DNA of 43,204 nucleotides from a bacterium (GCA_028824415.1 JAPPDX010000024.1:1-43204); one strand, 5' to 3'. Positions 31,255 through 39,452 are shown, counted from the first letter of the stretch. Notes: a model not told the origin generated them from the letters alone. Numbers and translations: made by a program.

Positions 31255-32151
31255 CTGCGCTACCGCACGGTCTCTTTTCTCTCCGACTATGGGCTGACCG
31301 ACGAGTTCGTCGGCGTCGTCAAGTCGGTCATCTGGTCGATCGCGCCCGACGTCCGGATCATCGACATCAGCCACGACGTCGGCCGTTACGACATCCGTGG
31401 CGGCGGCCTCACCCTGGCGAGAGCGGCGCAGTACCTGAATCCCGGTGTGGTTCTGGCGGTGGTCGACCCCACCGTCGGCACCAACCGCCGGCCCATCGCC
31501 GTGGAGGTGGGCGGTGGCTCGTCGGTCCTGGTGGGTCCCGACAACGGGTTGCTGGCACCGGCCGTCGGACTCGTGGGCGGTGCCTCCCGCGCTGTGGAAT
31601 TGTGCAACGAGCGGTACCGCCTCGCGGGGACGGCCCGCACTTTCGACGGCCGCGACGTCTTCGGACCCGCCGCCGGTCACCTGGCCCTCGGTGTGCCGCT
31701 CACCGAGTTGGGTCCCGAACTCGATCCCGCAGGGCTGATGCCGGGCATCGTCGCCAACGCAGCAGTGCATCCCGACCGTGTCGAGGCGGAGGTCATTTGG
31801 GTCGACCACTACGGCAACGCGCAGTTGAACGTGGACCCCGAAGATCTGGCGCACCTGGGCGACTCGCTGAGACTGCGGACGGCCGATGACAGCCGCGCGG
31901 CGCGGCGGGCCGCCACCTACGCCGCCATCGGGGCGGGCGAGGTCGGTCTGGTGGTGGACTCCTACGGCCTCGTCTCCCTCGCCCAGGATCGCCGCAACTG
32001 CGCCGCCGAACTCTCTCTCGAGCCGGGTTCGGCGGTGACGCTCAGCCGTCTCGAGGAATCGGGGGACGCCGGGGACCGCAGGAGCGCGGCGGCAGGAGGC
32101 GCCGGTACCGTGTCGGTGCGTTTGGGCGGCCGGACCGGAGGCGGGGAATGA
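31255..32151 (+). CDS. SAM hydroxide adenosyltransferase/hydrolase family (DUF62) protein with no standard start codon
   Basis: The conserved frame reads LRYRTVSFLSDYGLTDEFVG (from 31255) and continues through IIDISHDVGRYDIRGG, VVDPTVGTNRRPIAVE, DGRDVFGPAAGHLA and VDHYGNAQLNV. This is the full-length SAM-hydroxide adenosyltransferase fold, which splits SAM to adenosine and methionine. No ATG, GTG or TTG exists in frame from the region upstream to 31447, and starting at GTG 31447 would delete the first 64 residues including the SDYG motif. CTG 31255, 4 bp after the HTH stop, is the likeliest start, giving 298 residues. An uncorrected frameshift is the alternative. Confidence 0.78.
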   Translation: MRYRTVSFLSDYGLTDEFVGVVKSVIWSIAPDVRIIDISHDVGRYDIRGGGLTLARAAQYLNPGVVLAVVDPTVGTNRRPIAVEVGGGSSVLVGPDNGLLAPAVGLVGGASRAVELCNERYRLAGTARTFDGRDVFGPAAGHLALGVPLTELGPELDPAGLMPGIVANAAVHPDRVEAEVIWVDHYGNAQLNVDPEDLAHLGDSLRLRTADDSRAARRAATYAAIGAGEVGLVVDSYGLVSLAQDRRNCAAELSLEPGSAVTLSRLEESGDAGDRRSAAAGGAGTVSVRLGGRTGGGE

Positions 32152-32237
32152 GACACGGCACCACCATCGTGATCGCCGTCCTGCTCGTCGCCGTGCTCGT
32201 GGCCGGTGTCCTGCAGATCTTCTTCCTGGCGCGCTGA
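32148..32237 (+). CDS. 29-residue single-helix membrane microprotein
   Basis: ATG 32148 overlaps the DUF62 stop (ATGA), with GGAGG at 32137-32141 at ideal spacing. The product is MRHGTTIVIAVLLVAVLVAG followed by VLQIFFLAR. A short basic N-terminus, one 20-residue hydrophobic helix and a basic end predict an inner-membrane protein. It has no recognisable family. Perfect coupling and ribosome-binding site make it a better candidate than most small frames, and it lies between DUF62 and rex. Confidence 0.6.
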   Translation: MRHGTTIVIAVLLVAVLVAGVLQIFFLAR

Positions 32238-32251
32238 GGGCCACCGACACT

Positions 32252-32279
32252 TTGTGAATTAGAGAAGTCTCACTAGCCT
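32252..32279 (+). promoter_or_regulatory. rex promoter with a partial Rex-operator half-site
   Basis: TTGTGA (32252-32257) and TAGCCT (32274-32279) are spaced by 16 bp. The -10 ends 6 bp before the rex ATG, implying a leaderless mRNA. The -35 overlaps TTGTGAA, one half of the known Rex operator (TTGTGAA-N4-TTCACAA). The second half is poor (TCTCAC, offset), so autoregulation is only suggested. Confidence 0.5.
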
Positions 32280-32285
32280 CACGGC

Positions 32286-33005
32286 ATGCGCGCGGGAGAC
32301 CCGGGGGCCGACGGCTACAACTCGATCCCTGCTGCGGCCGTGGCCCGGCTGCCCGTCTACCGGCGAGTTCTCCTGGAGTTGCTGTCCACCCGGACCACGA
32401 CGGTCTCCTCGACCCGCCTGGCGACCCTTGCCGGCGTGAATGCCGCCAAGGTGCGCAAGGATCTCTCCTACCTGGGCTCCTTCGGTATCCGTGGCGTGGG
32501 CTACAACGTCGAGCATCTGCTCTACGAGGTGAGCAGGGAACTGGGTCTGACCCATGACTGGCCCGTGCTCATCGCCGGTCTCGGCAACCTCGGTTCGGCG
32601 CTGGCCAACTACGGAGGATTCCAGGATCGAGGCTTTCCCGTGCGGGCGCTGGTGGACACCGATCCGGACAAGGTCGGCCGGCAGGTCGCGGGCGTGCCGG
32701 TGGGGCACCTCGACGAATTGGAGAGGATCGTGGCGGAGAGCGGGATCGCGATCGGGATCGTGGCCACTCCCGCCGGGGCCGCACAGGACGTGGTTGACCG
32801 CATGGTGGCCGTCGGCATCGGCTCGATCCTCAACTTCGCTCCGGTCGTCGTGAAAACCGCCGATGGTGTCAGCGTGCGCAACGTGGACCTGGCCGTCGAA
32901 CTGCAGGTGCTCAGCTTCTACCAGCGCCGCCACGTCCCGGGCGGCCTGGAGGATCTCCTCGAGCCTGGGCTCTCCCCGGGGCGGGTCTCGCAAACCGGTC
33001 GCTAG
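32286..33005 (+). CDS. rex: Redox-sensing transcriptional repressor Rex
   Basis: The 239-residue protein starts at ATG 32286. The N-terminal winged helix carries LPVYRRVLLELL, STRLATLAGVNAAKVRKDLS and YLGSFGIRGVGY. The Rossmann domain has IAGLGNLGSALANYGGF (about residue 96) and the C-terminal VEHLLYEV and LNFAPVVV segments. Rex senses the NADH/NAD+ ratio and represses respiratory and haem genes. In Streptomyces rex heads rex-hemACD, and the same order is here. The stop TAG is also the start of the hemA -10 hexamer. Confidence 0.95.
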   Translation: MRAGDPGADGYNSIPAAAVARLPVYRRVLLELLSTRTTTVSSTRLATLAGVNAAKVRKDLSYLGSFGIRGVGYNVEHLLYEVSRELGLTHDWPVLIAGLGNLGSALANYGGFQDRGFPVRALVDTDPDKVGRQVAGVPVGHLDELERIVAESGIAIGIVATPAGAAQDVVDRMVAVGIGSILNFAPVVVKTADGVSVRNVDLAVELQVLSFYQRRHVPGGLEDLLEPGLSPGRVSQTGR

Positions 33006-33008
33006 ATT
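33003..33008 (+). promoter_or_regulatory. -10-like element of hemA overlapping the rex stop codon
   Basis: TAGATT ends 6 bp before GTG 33015 and its first three bases are the rex stop. No -35 is clear. It may provide a second, leaderless hemA transcript. Confidence 0.35.
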
Positions 33009-33014
33009 TAGCGC

Positions 33015-34274
33015 GTGTCCGTTCTCGCCATCGGCCTGAATCACCGCACGGCGCCGCTGGAGCTGCTGGAACGCCTCAGCGCCCCGCACGCCAATCTGCC
33101 CAGGACCCTTGCCGGTCTCGACGAGTTGCCGAATGTGGACGAGACCGTCGTGCTGACGACATGCAACCGGCTCGAGGTGTACGCCTGGGCCGAGCAGTTC
33201 CACTCGGCGTACGAGCACATCTACGACCACCTCGCCGAGCAGGCCTCCGTGGCCGTCACCGACATGGGAGGGTCGGTCTACTCGCTGTACGGCGCCGAAG
33301 CCGTGCGGCATCTGTACGGCGTGGTGAGTGGGCTGGACTCGGTCGTCGTGGGCGAGGCGGAGATCCAGGGTCAGGTCAAACGGGCCTGGCAGACCGCTGA
33401 AGCGGCGGGAACCGCCGGCGGCAACCTGAACCCCCTCTTCCGGCAGGCGCTGGGAGTCGGCCGGAGGGTCCGGGCCGAAACACACCTGGGGCGTGTGCTG
33501 ACCTCGGTGTCCGAGGCGGCAGTGGCCCTGGCGTCTGAACACCTCGGAGGATTCGGCGGTCGGCGCATCGCGGTGCTGGGTGCCGGGGAGATGGGCGGCG
33601 GGATGGCCAAGGCCATCGCCCCGGTTCGCGACGCAGAGTTGATTCTGGCAAGCCGCTCATGGCAGCGGGCGCAGGAGTTGGCACTCATGCTGGGGGCGCG
33701 CGCCGTCCACCTCGACGAGCTGGCGGGCGAACTCGTGTCCGCCGACGTCCTGTTCACCTCGACGGCGGCCACCTCGCTGGTCATGGACTTCGATGACCTG
33801 GGGAAGGTGGTGGCTGAGCGAGGCGGGCGAGAGTTACTCGTCGTGGACATCGCCGTGCCTCGCGACGTGGACCCTGCTGCGGCCGCGCTCGATGGTCTGA
33901 GGCTCTGCGACATGTCAGACGTGCGGTCGTTCGCCGCCGCCAACGGCGGCCACTCAGAAGCGGACGTCCGCAGAGCCTGGGCAATCGTCTCCGCCGAGGC
34001 GGAGCGCCACGGCGATCAGGTGGCGGAGCGCGACATGGCGCCCCTCATCAGTGAATTCCGGCGGCGCATCTGTGACATCTCACAGGCGGAGTTCGAACGC
34101 TTCGACGCCCGTCTTGCCTCTTTGGACGCCGGGCAGCGCCGGACGGTCGAGGCGCTGGTGCACGGGATCGTCAACAAGGTCCTGCACGAGCCCACCGTGC
34201 GCCTGAAGGAAGCCGCCCCCGACGGTGGGAGCGAGCAGCTGGCCGGTGCCCTCCGCGAGCTCTTCGACATCTGA
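33015..34274 (+). CDS. hemA: Glutamyl-tRNA reductase
   Basis: The 419-residue enzyme reduces glutamyl-tRNA(Glu) to glutamate-1-semialdehyde, the first committed step of the C5 haem pathway. The catalytic Cys50 lies in VLTTCNRLEVYA. GLDSVVVGEAEIQGQVKRAW, the NADPH-binding AVLGAGEMGGGMAK and the C-terminal dimerisation helices are intact. It starts at GTG 33015, 9 bp after the rex stop. The 3' end overlaps the possible start of hemC. HemL, the next enzyme in the pathway, is encoded at the end of the cluster. Confidence 0.96.
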   Translation: MSVLAIGLNHRTAPLELLERLSAPHANLPRTLAGLDELPNVDETVVLTTCNRLEVYAWAEQFHSAYEHIYDHLAEQASVAVTDMGGSVYSLYGAEAVRHLYGVVSGLDSVVVGEAEIQGQVKRAWQTAEAAGTAGGNLNPLFRQALGVGRRVRAETHLGRVLTSVSEAAVALASEHLGGFGGRRIAVLGAGEMGGGMAKAIAPVRDAELILASRSWQRAQELALMLGARAVHLDELAGELVSADVLFTSTAATSLVMDFDDLGKVVAERGGRELLVVDIAVPRDVDPAAAALDGLRLCDMSDVRSFAAANGGHSEADVRRAWAIVSAEAERHGDQVAERDMAPLISEFRRRICDISQAEFERFDARLASLDAGQRRTVEALVHGIVNKVLHEPTVRLKEAAPDGGSEQLAGALRELFDI

Positions 34275-35226
34275 ACGTCTCTCCTCCGGGCTGCCGGCAC
34301 CGGACTCATCGCGGCGGCTGCGGGTGGCAACCCGCTCCAGCCCGCTGGCTCGCTGGCAGGCCGCAGCCGTGGGCCGGATGCTGTCGGCCCTCTACCCGAG
34401 ACTGGTCACGGAGGCTGTGCCGATCCGGACCGAGGGCGACCGCTTGGCCGAGGCTCCCCTGGCGGACATCGGCGGCAAGGGGGTCTTCGTTCGGGCGTTG
34501 CAGGCAGCAGTGCTCGACGGGCGGGCCGACGTGGCGGTGCACTCGGCCAAAGACCTGCCGGCGCTGACGCCCGAAGGGCTCTGCATCGCCGCAATCCCCC
34601 CGCGGGGCGAGGTGCGCGATGTGCTCGTCGGCGCTCGTCTGGCCGACCTGCCGCCCGGTGCCGTCGTCGCCACCGGCTCGGCGCGCCGGCGTGTGCAGTT
34701 GGCTGCCCAGCGGCCGGACCTGCGGTTCGCCGACCTTCGCGGCAACATCGACACGCGCCTGGCCAAGGCGGAAGGCTTCGATGCCATCGTCGTGGCGCTC
34801 GTCGCCCTCGAGCGCCTGGGCCGGACGCCGGCGGTCACCGACGTCCTCGACATCGATCTGATGGTGCCGCAGGTCGGTCAGGGTGCCCTGGCGGTGGAGT
34901 GCCGGGCCGAGGACGCCGAACTCCGGACGCTGCTGGGTGCGATCGAAGACCCGGTGGCGCGTCGCTGCGTCGCCGCCGAGCGGGCCTTCCTGGCCGCCCT
35001 GGGAGGCGACTGCAGCGTGCCGGCGGGCGCCCACGCCAACCTTGCCGGCGGTGCGGTTGCTCTGCGCGGCGTGCTGGCGCCCGCCGAGGGGGAGCCGTTG
35101 CGGCGCGCCACGGTGCGGGGTGGAGAGGGCGAACAGGCCGGGCGAGAACTGGCCGAGACCCTGCTGGGGGGCGATCCGACACGGTCATCGGGCCGGGGAA
35201 CACCGGAGCGCGGCGGCGATGCGTGA
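34246..35226 (+). CDS. hemC: Hydroxymethylbilane synthase (porphobilinogen deaminase)
   Basis: The enzyme joins four porphobilinogens to hydroxymethylbilane. Motifs are RVATRSSPLARWQA, the ADVAVHSAKDLP segment, GSARRRVQLA with the Arg/Lys pocket, and GGDCSVPAGAH with the dipyrromethane Cys. The start is uncertain. GTG 34246 (326 residues, 29-bp overlap with hemA) is used here; GTG 34225 is longer. Family members usually begin just before RVATR, where only CTG codons occur. The 3' end overlaps hemD by 8 bp. Confidence 0.9.
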   Translation: MPSASSSTSERLSSGLPAPDSSRRLRVATRSSPLARWQAAAVGRMLSALYPRLVTEAVPIRTEGDRLAEAPLADIGGKGVFVRALQAAVLDGRADVAVHSAKDLPALTPEGLCIAAIPPRGEVRDVLVGARLADLPPGAVVATGSARRRVQLAAQRPDLRFADLRGNIDTRLAKAEGFDAIVVALVALERLGRTPAVTDVLDIDLMVPQVGQGALAVECRAEDAELRTLLGAIEDPVARRCVAAERAFLAALGGDCSVPAGAHANLAGGAVALRGVLAPAEGEPLRRATVRGGEGEQAGRELAETLLGGDPTRSSGRGTPERGGDA

Positions 35227-35974
35227 ACCGCGGACCCTGATGGGGCGACGGATCCTGGTCGTCAGGCCCGCCGCGCAGGGGCTCGCCAGCGCCGAGGTTC
35301 TGCGGGCGGCGGGGGCCGAGCCCGTCCTCGCACCTCTCATCGAGTTGTTGCCGCCGACCGACGGGGGCATCGCGCTCGCCGCCGCGGTGCGACGTCTGGC
35401 CGGCTACGACTGGCTCGTCCTCACCTCTGCGAACGGTGTGCGGCGATTCGCCGAGGCTCTGAGCGGCGACGACCTGCCGGGGGGTCTGCGGATCGCTGCC
35501 ATCGGTCCCGCCACGGCTGCGGAGCTGGGCGAGATGGGCGCAGAGGTCTCGCTGCTGCCCGAGCGTTTCGTGGCCGAGGCGCTGGTGGACGCCTTCCCGC
35601 CTTCCGGCGAGCCCGCCGGCGCCGGCCGGGTTCTGGTTGTCCGGGCCGAGGTTGCTCGCGACGTGCTGCCTGCCGGGTTGCGGGCCAAGGGTTGGTCGGT
35701 CGATGTCGTGGCCGCCTACCGGGCCCGGCCGCGTGTCCTGGCTGAACCCGAGCGCGCCGCGGTGGCCACCTGCGACACCGTGATCTTCACGTCGCCCTCG
35801 GTCGTCGAGGCGTTCTGTGACCAGCCCGAGCCGCTGTCGGTGCCCCAGACGGTCGCAGCCATCGGGCCGGTCACGGCCTCAGCCGCCCGGCGCCGGAACC
35901 TGACCGTTCACATCGAGGCCACCGAGTACACCGTCGAGGGCCTGGTCGCCGCCCTCGTCGCCCACGCCGGCTGA
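35219..35974 (+). CDS. hemD: Uroporphyrinogen-III synthase
   Basis: The 251-residue protein starts at ATG 35219, overlapping hemC by 8 bp; ATG 35240 is also possible. HemD is weakly conserved, but GRRILVVRPAAQGLASAEVL, DWLVLTSANGVRRF, IAAIGPATAAELGEMG and VIFTSPSVVEAF fit the two-domain synthase that closes hydroxymethylbilane to uroporphyrinogen III with ring-D inversion. The position between hemC and hemB strongly supports the call. No methyltransferase fusion is present. Confidence 0.92.
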   Translation: MREPRTLMGRRILVVRPAAQGLASAEVLRAAGAEPVLAPLIELLPPTDGGIALAAAVRRLAGYDWLVLTSANGVRRFAEALSGDDLPGGLRIAAIGPATAAELGEMGAEVSLLPERFVAEALVDAFPPSGEPAGAGRVLVVRAEVARDVLPAGLRAKGWSVDVVAAYRARPRVLAEPERAAVATCDTVIFTSPSVVEAFCDQPEPLSVPQTVAAIGPVTASAARRRNLTVHIEATEYTVEGLVAALVAHAG

Positions 35975-36030
35975 GACCGTCAGGACCCGTCTGCGCCGTG
36001 CCGGCCCGGCAGATCGTGGAGTGCCGTTCG

Positions 36031-36036
36031 TAGACT
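36031..36036 (+). promoter_or_regulatory. -10-like element of hemB
   Basis: TAGACT ends 8 bp before GTG 36045 in the 70-bp gap after hemD. No Shine-Dalgarno sequence is visible, so a leaderless start is possible. Confidence 0.35.
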
Positions 36037-36044
36037 CGGTCTCC

Positions 36045-37025
36045 GTGCCCTTCCCCACCCAGCGTCCCCGCCGCCTGCGCCGCACCGAAGCGCTCCGCAG
36101 GCTCGTGGCGGAGACGGCTCTCCGCACCGACGACCTTGTGGCGCCGCTGTTCGTGCGTGAGGGGATCGACGAACCGCAGCCCGTGCCGTCCTTGCCGGGG
36201 GTCGTGCAGCACACGGTCGCGTCGCTGCGCACCGAGGTTGGGCGCCTGCGCGACCTGGGTGTGCCGGCGGTGATCCTCTTCGGCGTGCCGGCCCGCAAGG
36301 ACGCCGAAGGGTCGGAGGCGTGGAACGCCGACGGCATCGTGCAGGTTGCTCTGCGGGGACTGCGCGACGAGATGGGCGAGGACGTCGTGCTGATGGCCGA
36401 CCTCTGTGTCGACGAGTACACCGACCACGGGCACTGCGGAATCCTCGCTGCCGGCGGGTCGGTGGACAACGACGCCACGCTCGCCATCTACCAGCGGGCC
36501 GCCGTGGCTCAGGCCACCGCCGGCGCCCACGTGTGCGCGCCCAGCGGGATGATGGACGGCCAGGTTGCGTCGATCCGCAGTGCCCTCGACGGCGCCGGGC
36601 ACCCGGACGTGGCCATCCTGGCCTACGCCGCCAAGTACGCCTCGGCGCTGTACGGGCCGTTCCGGGACGCCGTGGACGTGACCATCCGCAGCGGCGACCG
36701 CAAGGGTTACCAGCAGGACTGGCGCAACAGCCGGGAGGCACTCGTCGAGGTGCTGGCCGACGTGGCCGAAGGGGCCGACATGGTCATGGTCAAGCCGGCG
36801 GTCACCTACCTCGACGTGATTGCCCGCACCCGTGCCGCGGTGAACGTGCCGCTCGGCGCGTACCACGTCTCCGGCGAGTACGCCATGATCGCAGCCGCCG
36901 CCGAACGTGGCTGGATCGACGGGCCGGCGGTTGCACTCGAACAGTTGACCGCCGTCAAGCGAGCCGGCGCCGACTTCATCCTCACCTACTTCGCCGCGGA
37001 GCTGGCCGAGGCGCTCGGTGGCTGA
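36045..37025 (+). CDS. hemB: Delta-aminolevulinic acid dehydratase (porphobilinogen synthase)
   Basis: The 326-residue enzyme condenses two aminolevulinates to porphobilinogen. GTG 36045 gives VPFPTQRPRRLRRTEALRRL, the normal family start; GTG 36021 is longer and less likely. The metal site is DLCVDEYTDHGHCG: the outer two cysteines are kept and the middle one is Asp, as seen in other actinobacteria. Catalytic lysines are in YAAKYASALYGPFRDA and MVMVKPAVTYLD. The stop overlaps hemL by 8 bp. Confidence 0.96.
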   Translation: MPFPTQRPRRLRRTEALRRLVAETALRTDDLVAPLFVREGIDEPQPVPSLPGVVQHTVASLRTEVGRLRDLGVPAVILFGVPARKDAEGSEAWNADGIVQVALRGLRDEMGEDVVLMADLCVDEYTDHGHCGILAAGGSVDNDATLAIYQRAAVAQATAGAHVCAPSGMMDGQVASIRSALDGAGHPDVAILAYAAKYASALYGPFRDAVDVTIRSGDRKGYQQDWRNSREALVEVLADVAEGADMVMVKPAVTYLDVIARTRAAVNVPLGAYHVSGEYAMIAAAAERGWIDGPAVALEQLTAVKRAGADFILTYFAAELAEALGG

Positions 37026-38313
37026 GCCAACCGAGGACACCCCCGGCGACACCCTCGCCGGCAACGCCGCACTGTTCGAACGCGCCTGCGCGGTGCTCCC
37101 TGGCGGGGTCAACTCGCCCGTGCGGGCGTTCGGCTCGGTCGGCGGCACTCCCTACTTCGTCGCCCGGGGGCACGGAGCCCACGTCTGGGACGCCGAGGGC
37201 AATCGCTACATCGACTACGTCCAGAGTTACGGCCCCGGCATCCTGGGCCACGCGCCGCCGCCGGTCATCGCTGCCGTCGCCGCGGCGGCCGCCGCCGGCA
37301 CCAGCTACGGCGCCCCGACCGAGCGGGAGGTGCGCCTCGCCGAGGAGATGTGTGCCCGCATCCCGGGACTCGAGATGTTGCGGCTGGTCTCCAGCGGCAC
37401 CGAGGCGGCCATGTCGGCGGTGCGCCTGGCGCGCGGCGCCACCGGCCGGAACAAGATCATCAAGTTCGCCGGCTGCTATCACGGCCACTCGGACTCGCTG
37501 CTGGCGGCCGGTGGCAGCGGCGTGGCCAACCAGGGCCTCAGCGGCTGCGACGGCGTGACACCGGGAGCCGTGGCCGACACCGTGGTCGCCCCCTACAACG
37601 TGGTGCCCGACATCGACGACGCCACCGCGGCGGTGCTGGTGGAGCCGGTGGCGGCCAACATGGGTCTGGTGGCGCCGACGCCGGGCTTCCTGGAGGGCCT
37701 GCGGGCGGCATGCGACGGCACCGGGGCCCTGCTCGTCTTCGACGAGGTGATCACCGGCTTCCGGCTGGCCCGCGGCGGCGCCACGGAGTTCTACGGCATC
37801 CGCCCTGACCTGTGGTGCTTCGGCAAGGTCATCGGCGGGGGCCTGCCGGTGGGCGCCTTCGGCGGCAGTCGCGAAACCATGGGCCATCTGGCCCCGCTCG
37901 GCGGCGTCTACCAGGCCGGCACCCTCTCGGGGAATCCACTGGCGACCGCCGCCGGGCTGGCGACCCTCGAGGCGCTCGGCCCCGACGCCTACGACCGCCT
38001 CGAGACGGTCGCCGTGCGGTTGGCGGCCGGCCTGGAGGATGCCTTCAGCGCCGCGGGAGTGGCAGCGGTGGTGCCGCGTGTCGGCTCGCTGCTGGGCCTC
38101 TTCTTCGGCGCCGAGACGCCCCGGAACTTCGACGAGGCCAGCGCCTCAGTGGCGAGCGGCCTGTACGCGCCGTTCTTCCAGGCCATGCTCCGCCGCGGTG
38201 TGGCCCTCGCCCCCGGCCCCTACGAGGCCATCTTCGTCAGCCTGGCCCACAGCGACGCCGACATCGACGAAACAATCGAGGCCGCCACCGAAGCCGCCGC
38301 CGAACTGGCCTAA
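37018..38313 (+). CDS. hemL: Glutamate-1-semialdehyde 2,1-aminomutase
   Basis: The 431-residue PLP enzyme converts glutamate-1-semialdehyde to 5-aminolevulinate. It starts at GTG 37018, overlapping hemB. Conserved segments are CAVLPGGVNSPVRAFGSVGG, LVSSGTEAAMSAVRLARG, LLVFDEVITGFRLA, the PLP lysine in LWCFGKVIGGGLPVGAFGG (near residue 270) and YQAGTLSGNPLA. It completes the C5 route that hemA begins, so the cluster encodes every step from glutamyl-tRNA to uroporphyrinogen III. Confidence 0.96.
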   Translation: MAEPTEDTPGDTLAGNAALFERACAVLPGGVNSPVRAFGSVGGTPYFVARGHGAHVWDAEGNRYIDYVQSYGPGILGHAPPPVIAAVAAAAAAGTSYGAPTEREVRLAEEMCARIPGLEMLRLVSSGTEAAMSAVRLARGATGRNKIIKFAGCYHGHSDSLLAAGGSGVANQGLSGCDGVTPGAVADTVVAPYNVVPDIDDATAAVLVEPVAANMGLVAPTPGFLEGLRAACDGTGALLVFDEVITGFRLARGGATEFYGIRPDLWCFGKVIGGGLPVGAFGGSRETMGHLAPLGGVYQAGTLSGNPLATAAGLATLEALGPDAYDRLETVAVRLAAGLEDAFSAAGVAAVVPRVGSLLGLFFGAETPRNFDEASASVASGLYAPFFQAMLRRGVALAPGPYEAIFVSLAHSDADIDETIEAATEAAAELA

Positions 38314-38329
38314 CCCCGGTGGGTCTCGA

Positions 38330-39337
38330 TCAGGGAGACTCCCGAGATCCGGCCACCATGGGCTCGCTGGCCTCCCACAAGCGGGCCCCGTTGGCCGGAT
38401 CAGCCGCGTCGGGCGAGACCTGCCGCCTGTGCATCATGTGCAGGTACATGCCGGTGGAGTTTCCGGCCTGCTCGGCGCAGCAGAGGTGGAGGACCGGTCC
38501 GATTGCCTCCTCGGGCTTCTGGAAGAAGCGCCGCAGCCAGGCGTTGAATACCGGTCTCAGGAGTCTGGGAGCGTCCTTGACGATGTTCGTGGCGACGCCG
38601 CCCGGGCACAGCGCATGCACCGCCACGCCGACGCTCTCGCCGGGGTTCAGCCGGCGGGAGAGCTCGGTGGCGAAGGTGCAGAGGACCAGCTTGCTCCCGG
38701 CGTAGCACTGCATGCTCTGCGACATCCCGTGCTTTGTGTATGCCCCGAAGCGATCGAAATCGATGGGTGGAGCGGACCGGTGCGAGTCCGATGAGACGAA
38801 GACGATCCGCGGCGTCTCGCCGGGCCGGCTCGACGGGCAGATGACACCGTCGGTCAGCCACCGGTCGATCATCACCCGGTTCGCCAGAAAGTGGACCGCG
38901 AACATGACCTCGTATCCCTGCGGTGTCTTCTGCGACCGGCGCGACATGCAGCCGGCGTTCAGGAGCGCGACGTCGATGCGGATGCCCCGTCGCTGCAGTT
39001 CGTCACAGCAGCGATGCACAGAGCGCAGATCGGAGAGATCCACCTCCACCAACTTCACGGAGTCGGATCCGGAGAGTCGCCTGATCTCGTCTTCGATCCC
39101 GGCGTGACCTGGCCGGCAAGCCAGGATCATGTCCCCACCGCGCCTCGCCAGTTCGATCGCCGCGGCTCTGCCCAGTCCGCTGTTGGCCCCCGTGATCAGG
39201 CAGGTCCTGCCGTCGATCCGGACGTCTTCAGCGGGCGGACTGATACCCGGGGTCTTCAGATCCCTGAGGTCGTGGATGGCCTTGGTCATCGCGTCGACCA
39301 CGTTGCCGCGGCGGCTCTTCGGAGATTTTCGTGTCAT
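38330..39337 (-). CDS. Short-chain dehydrogenase/reductase family protein
   Basis: The 335-residue SDR starts at ATG (39337-39335) with GGAGG 11 bp upstream. The NAD(P)-binding TGANSGLGRAAA is at about residue 50. DVALLNAGCMS, FVSSDSHRS and the catalytic QCYAGSKLVL (YxxxK) are intact. The layout resembles retinol-dehydrogenase/WW-oxidoreductase-like SDRs that act on lipophilic alcohols. It is last on the minus strand after the sulfotransferase, so it may oxidise the same lipid or sterol-like substrate. A 16-bp tandem repeat separates the two genes. Confidence 0.85.
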   Translation of the reverse strand: MTRKSPKSRRGNVVDAMTKAIHDLRDLKTPGISPPAEDVRIDGRTCLITGANSGLGRAAAIELARRGGDMILACRPGHAGIEDEIRRLSGSDSVKLVEVDLSDLRSVHRCCDELQRRGIRIDVALLNAGCMSRRSQKTPQGYEVMFAVHFLANRVMIDRWLTDGVICPSSRPGETPRIVFVSSDSHRSAPPIDFDRFGAYTKHGMSQSMQCYAGSKLVLCTFATELSRRLNPGESVGVAVHALCPGGVATNIVKDAPRLLRPVFNAWLRRFFQKPEEAIGPVLHLCCAEQAGNSTGMYLHMMHRRQVSPDAADPANGARLWEASEPMVAGSRESP

Positions 39338-39394
39338 GGTGCTCGGTGCCTCCGGAACCGACCGCCGGCGCGGTGGCGGCCTGGTGCGAGCCTG

Positions 39395-39452
39395 TTCGAA
39401 CGGGCCCGACTTCGAGCGGGCCCTATTCCGAACGGGCCCTATTCGATCGGGA
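39395..39452. repeat. 16-bp tandem repeat, three copies plus a partial
   Basis: Units TTCGAACGGGCCCGAC (39395-39410), TTCGAGCGGGCCCTAT (39411-39426) and TCCGAACGGGCCCTAT (39427-39442) are followed by a degraded copy to about 39452. The third unit contains the sulfotransferase stop codon. Each GGGCCC is self-complementary, so neighbouring units can pair and may act as a terminator. Confidence 0.75.

Noticed and set aside
31447-32151. Shorter DUF62 gene from GTG 31447
   Set aside because: It would discard 64 residues that match the conserved N-terminal half of the family.
39395-39452. CRISPR array
   Set aside because: The 16-bp units are directly adjacent without spacers, and no cas genes are present.
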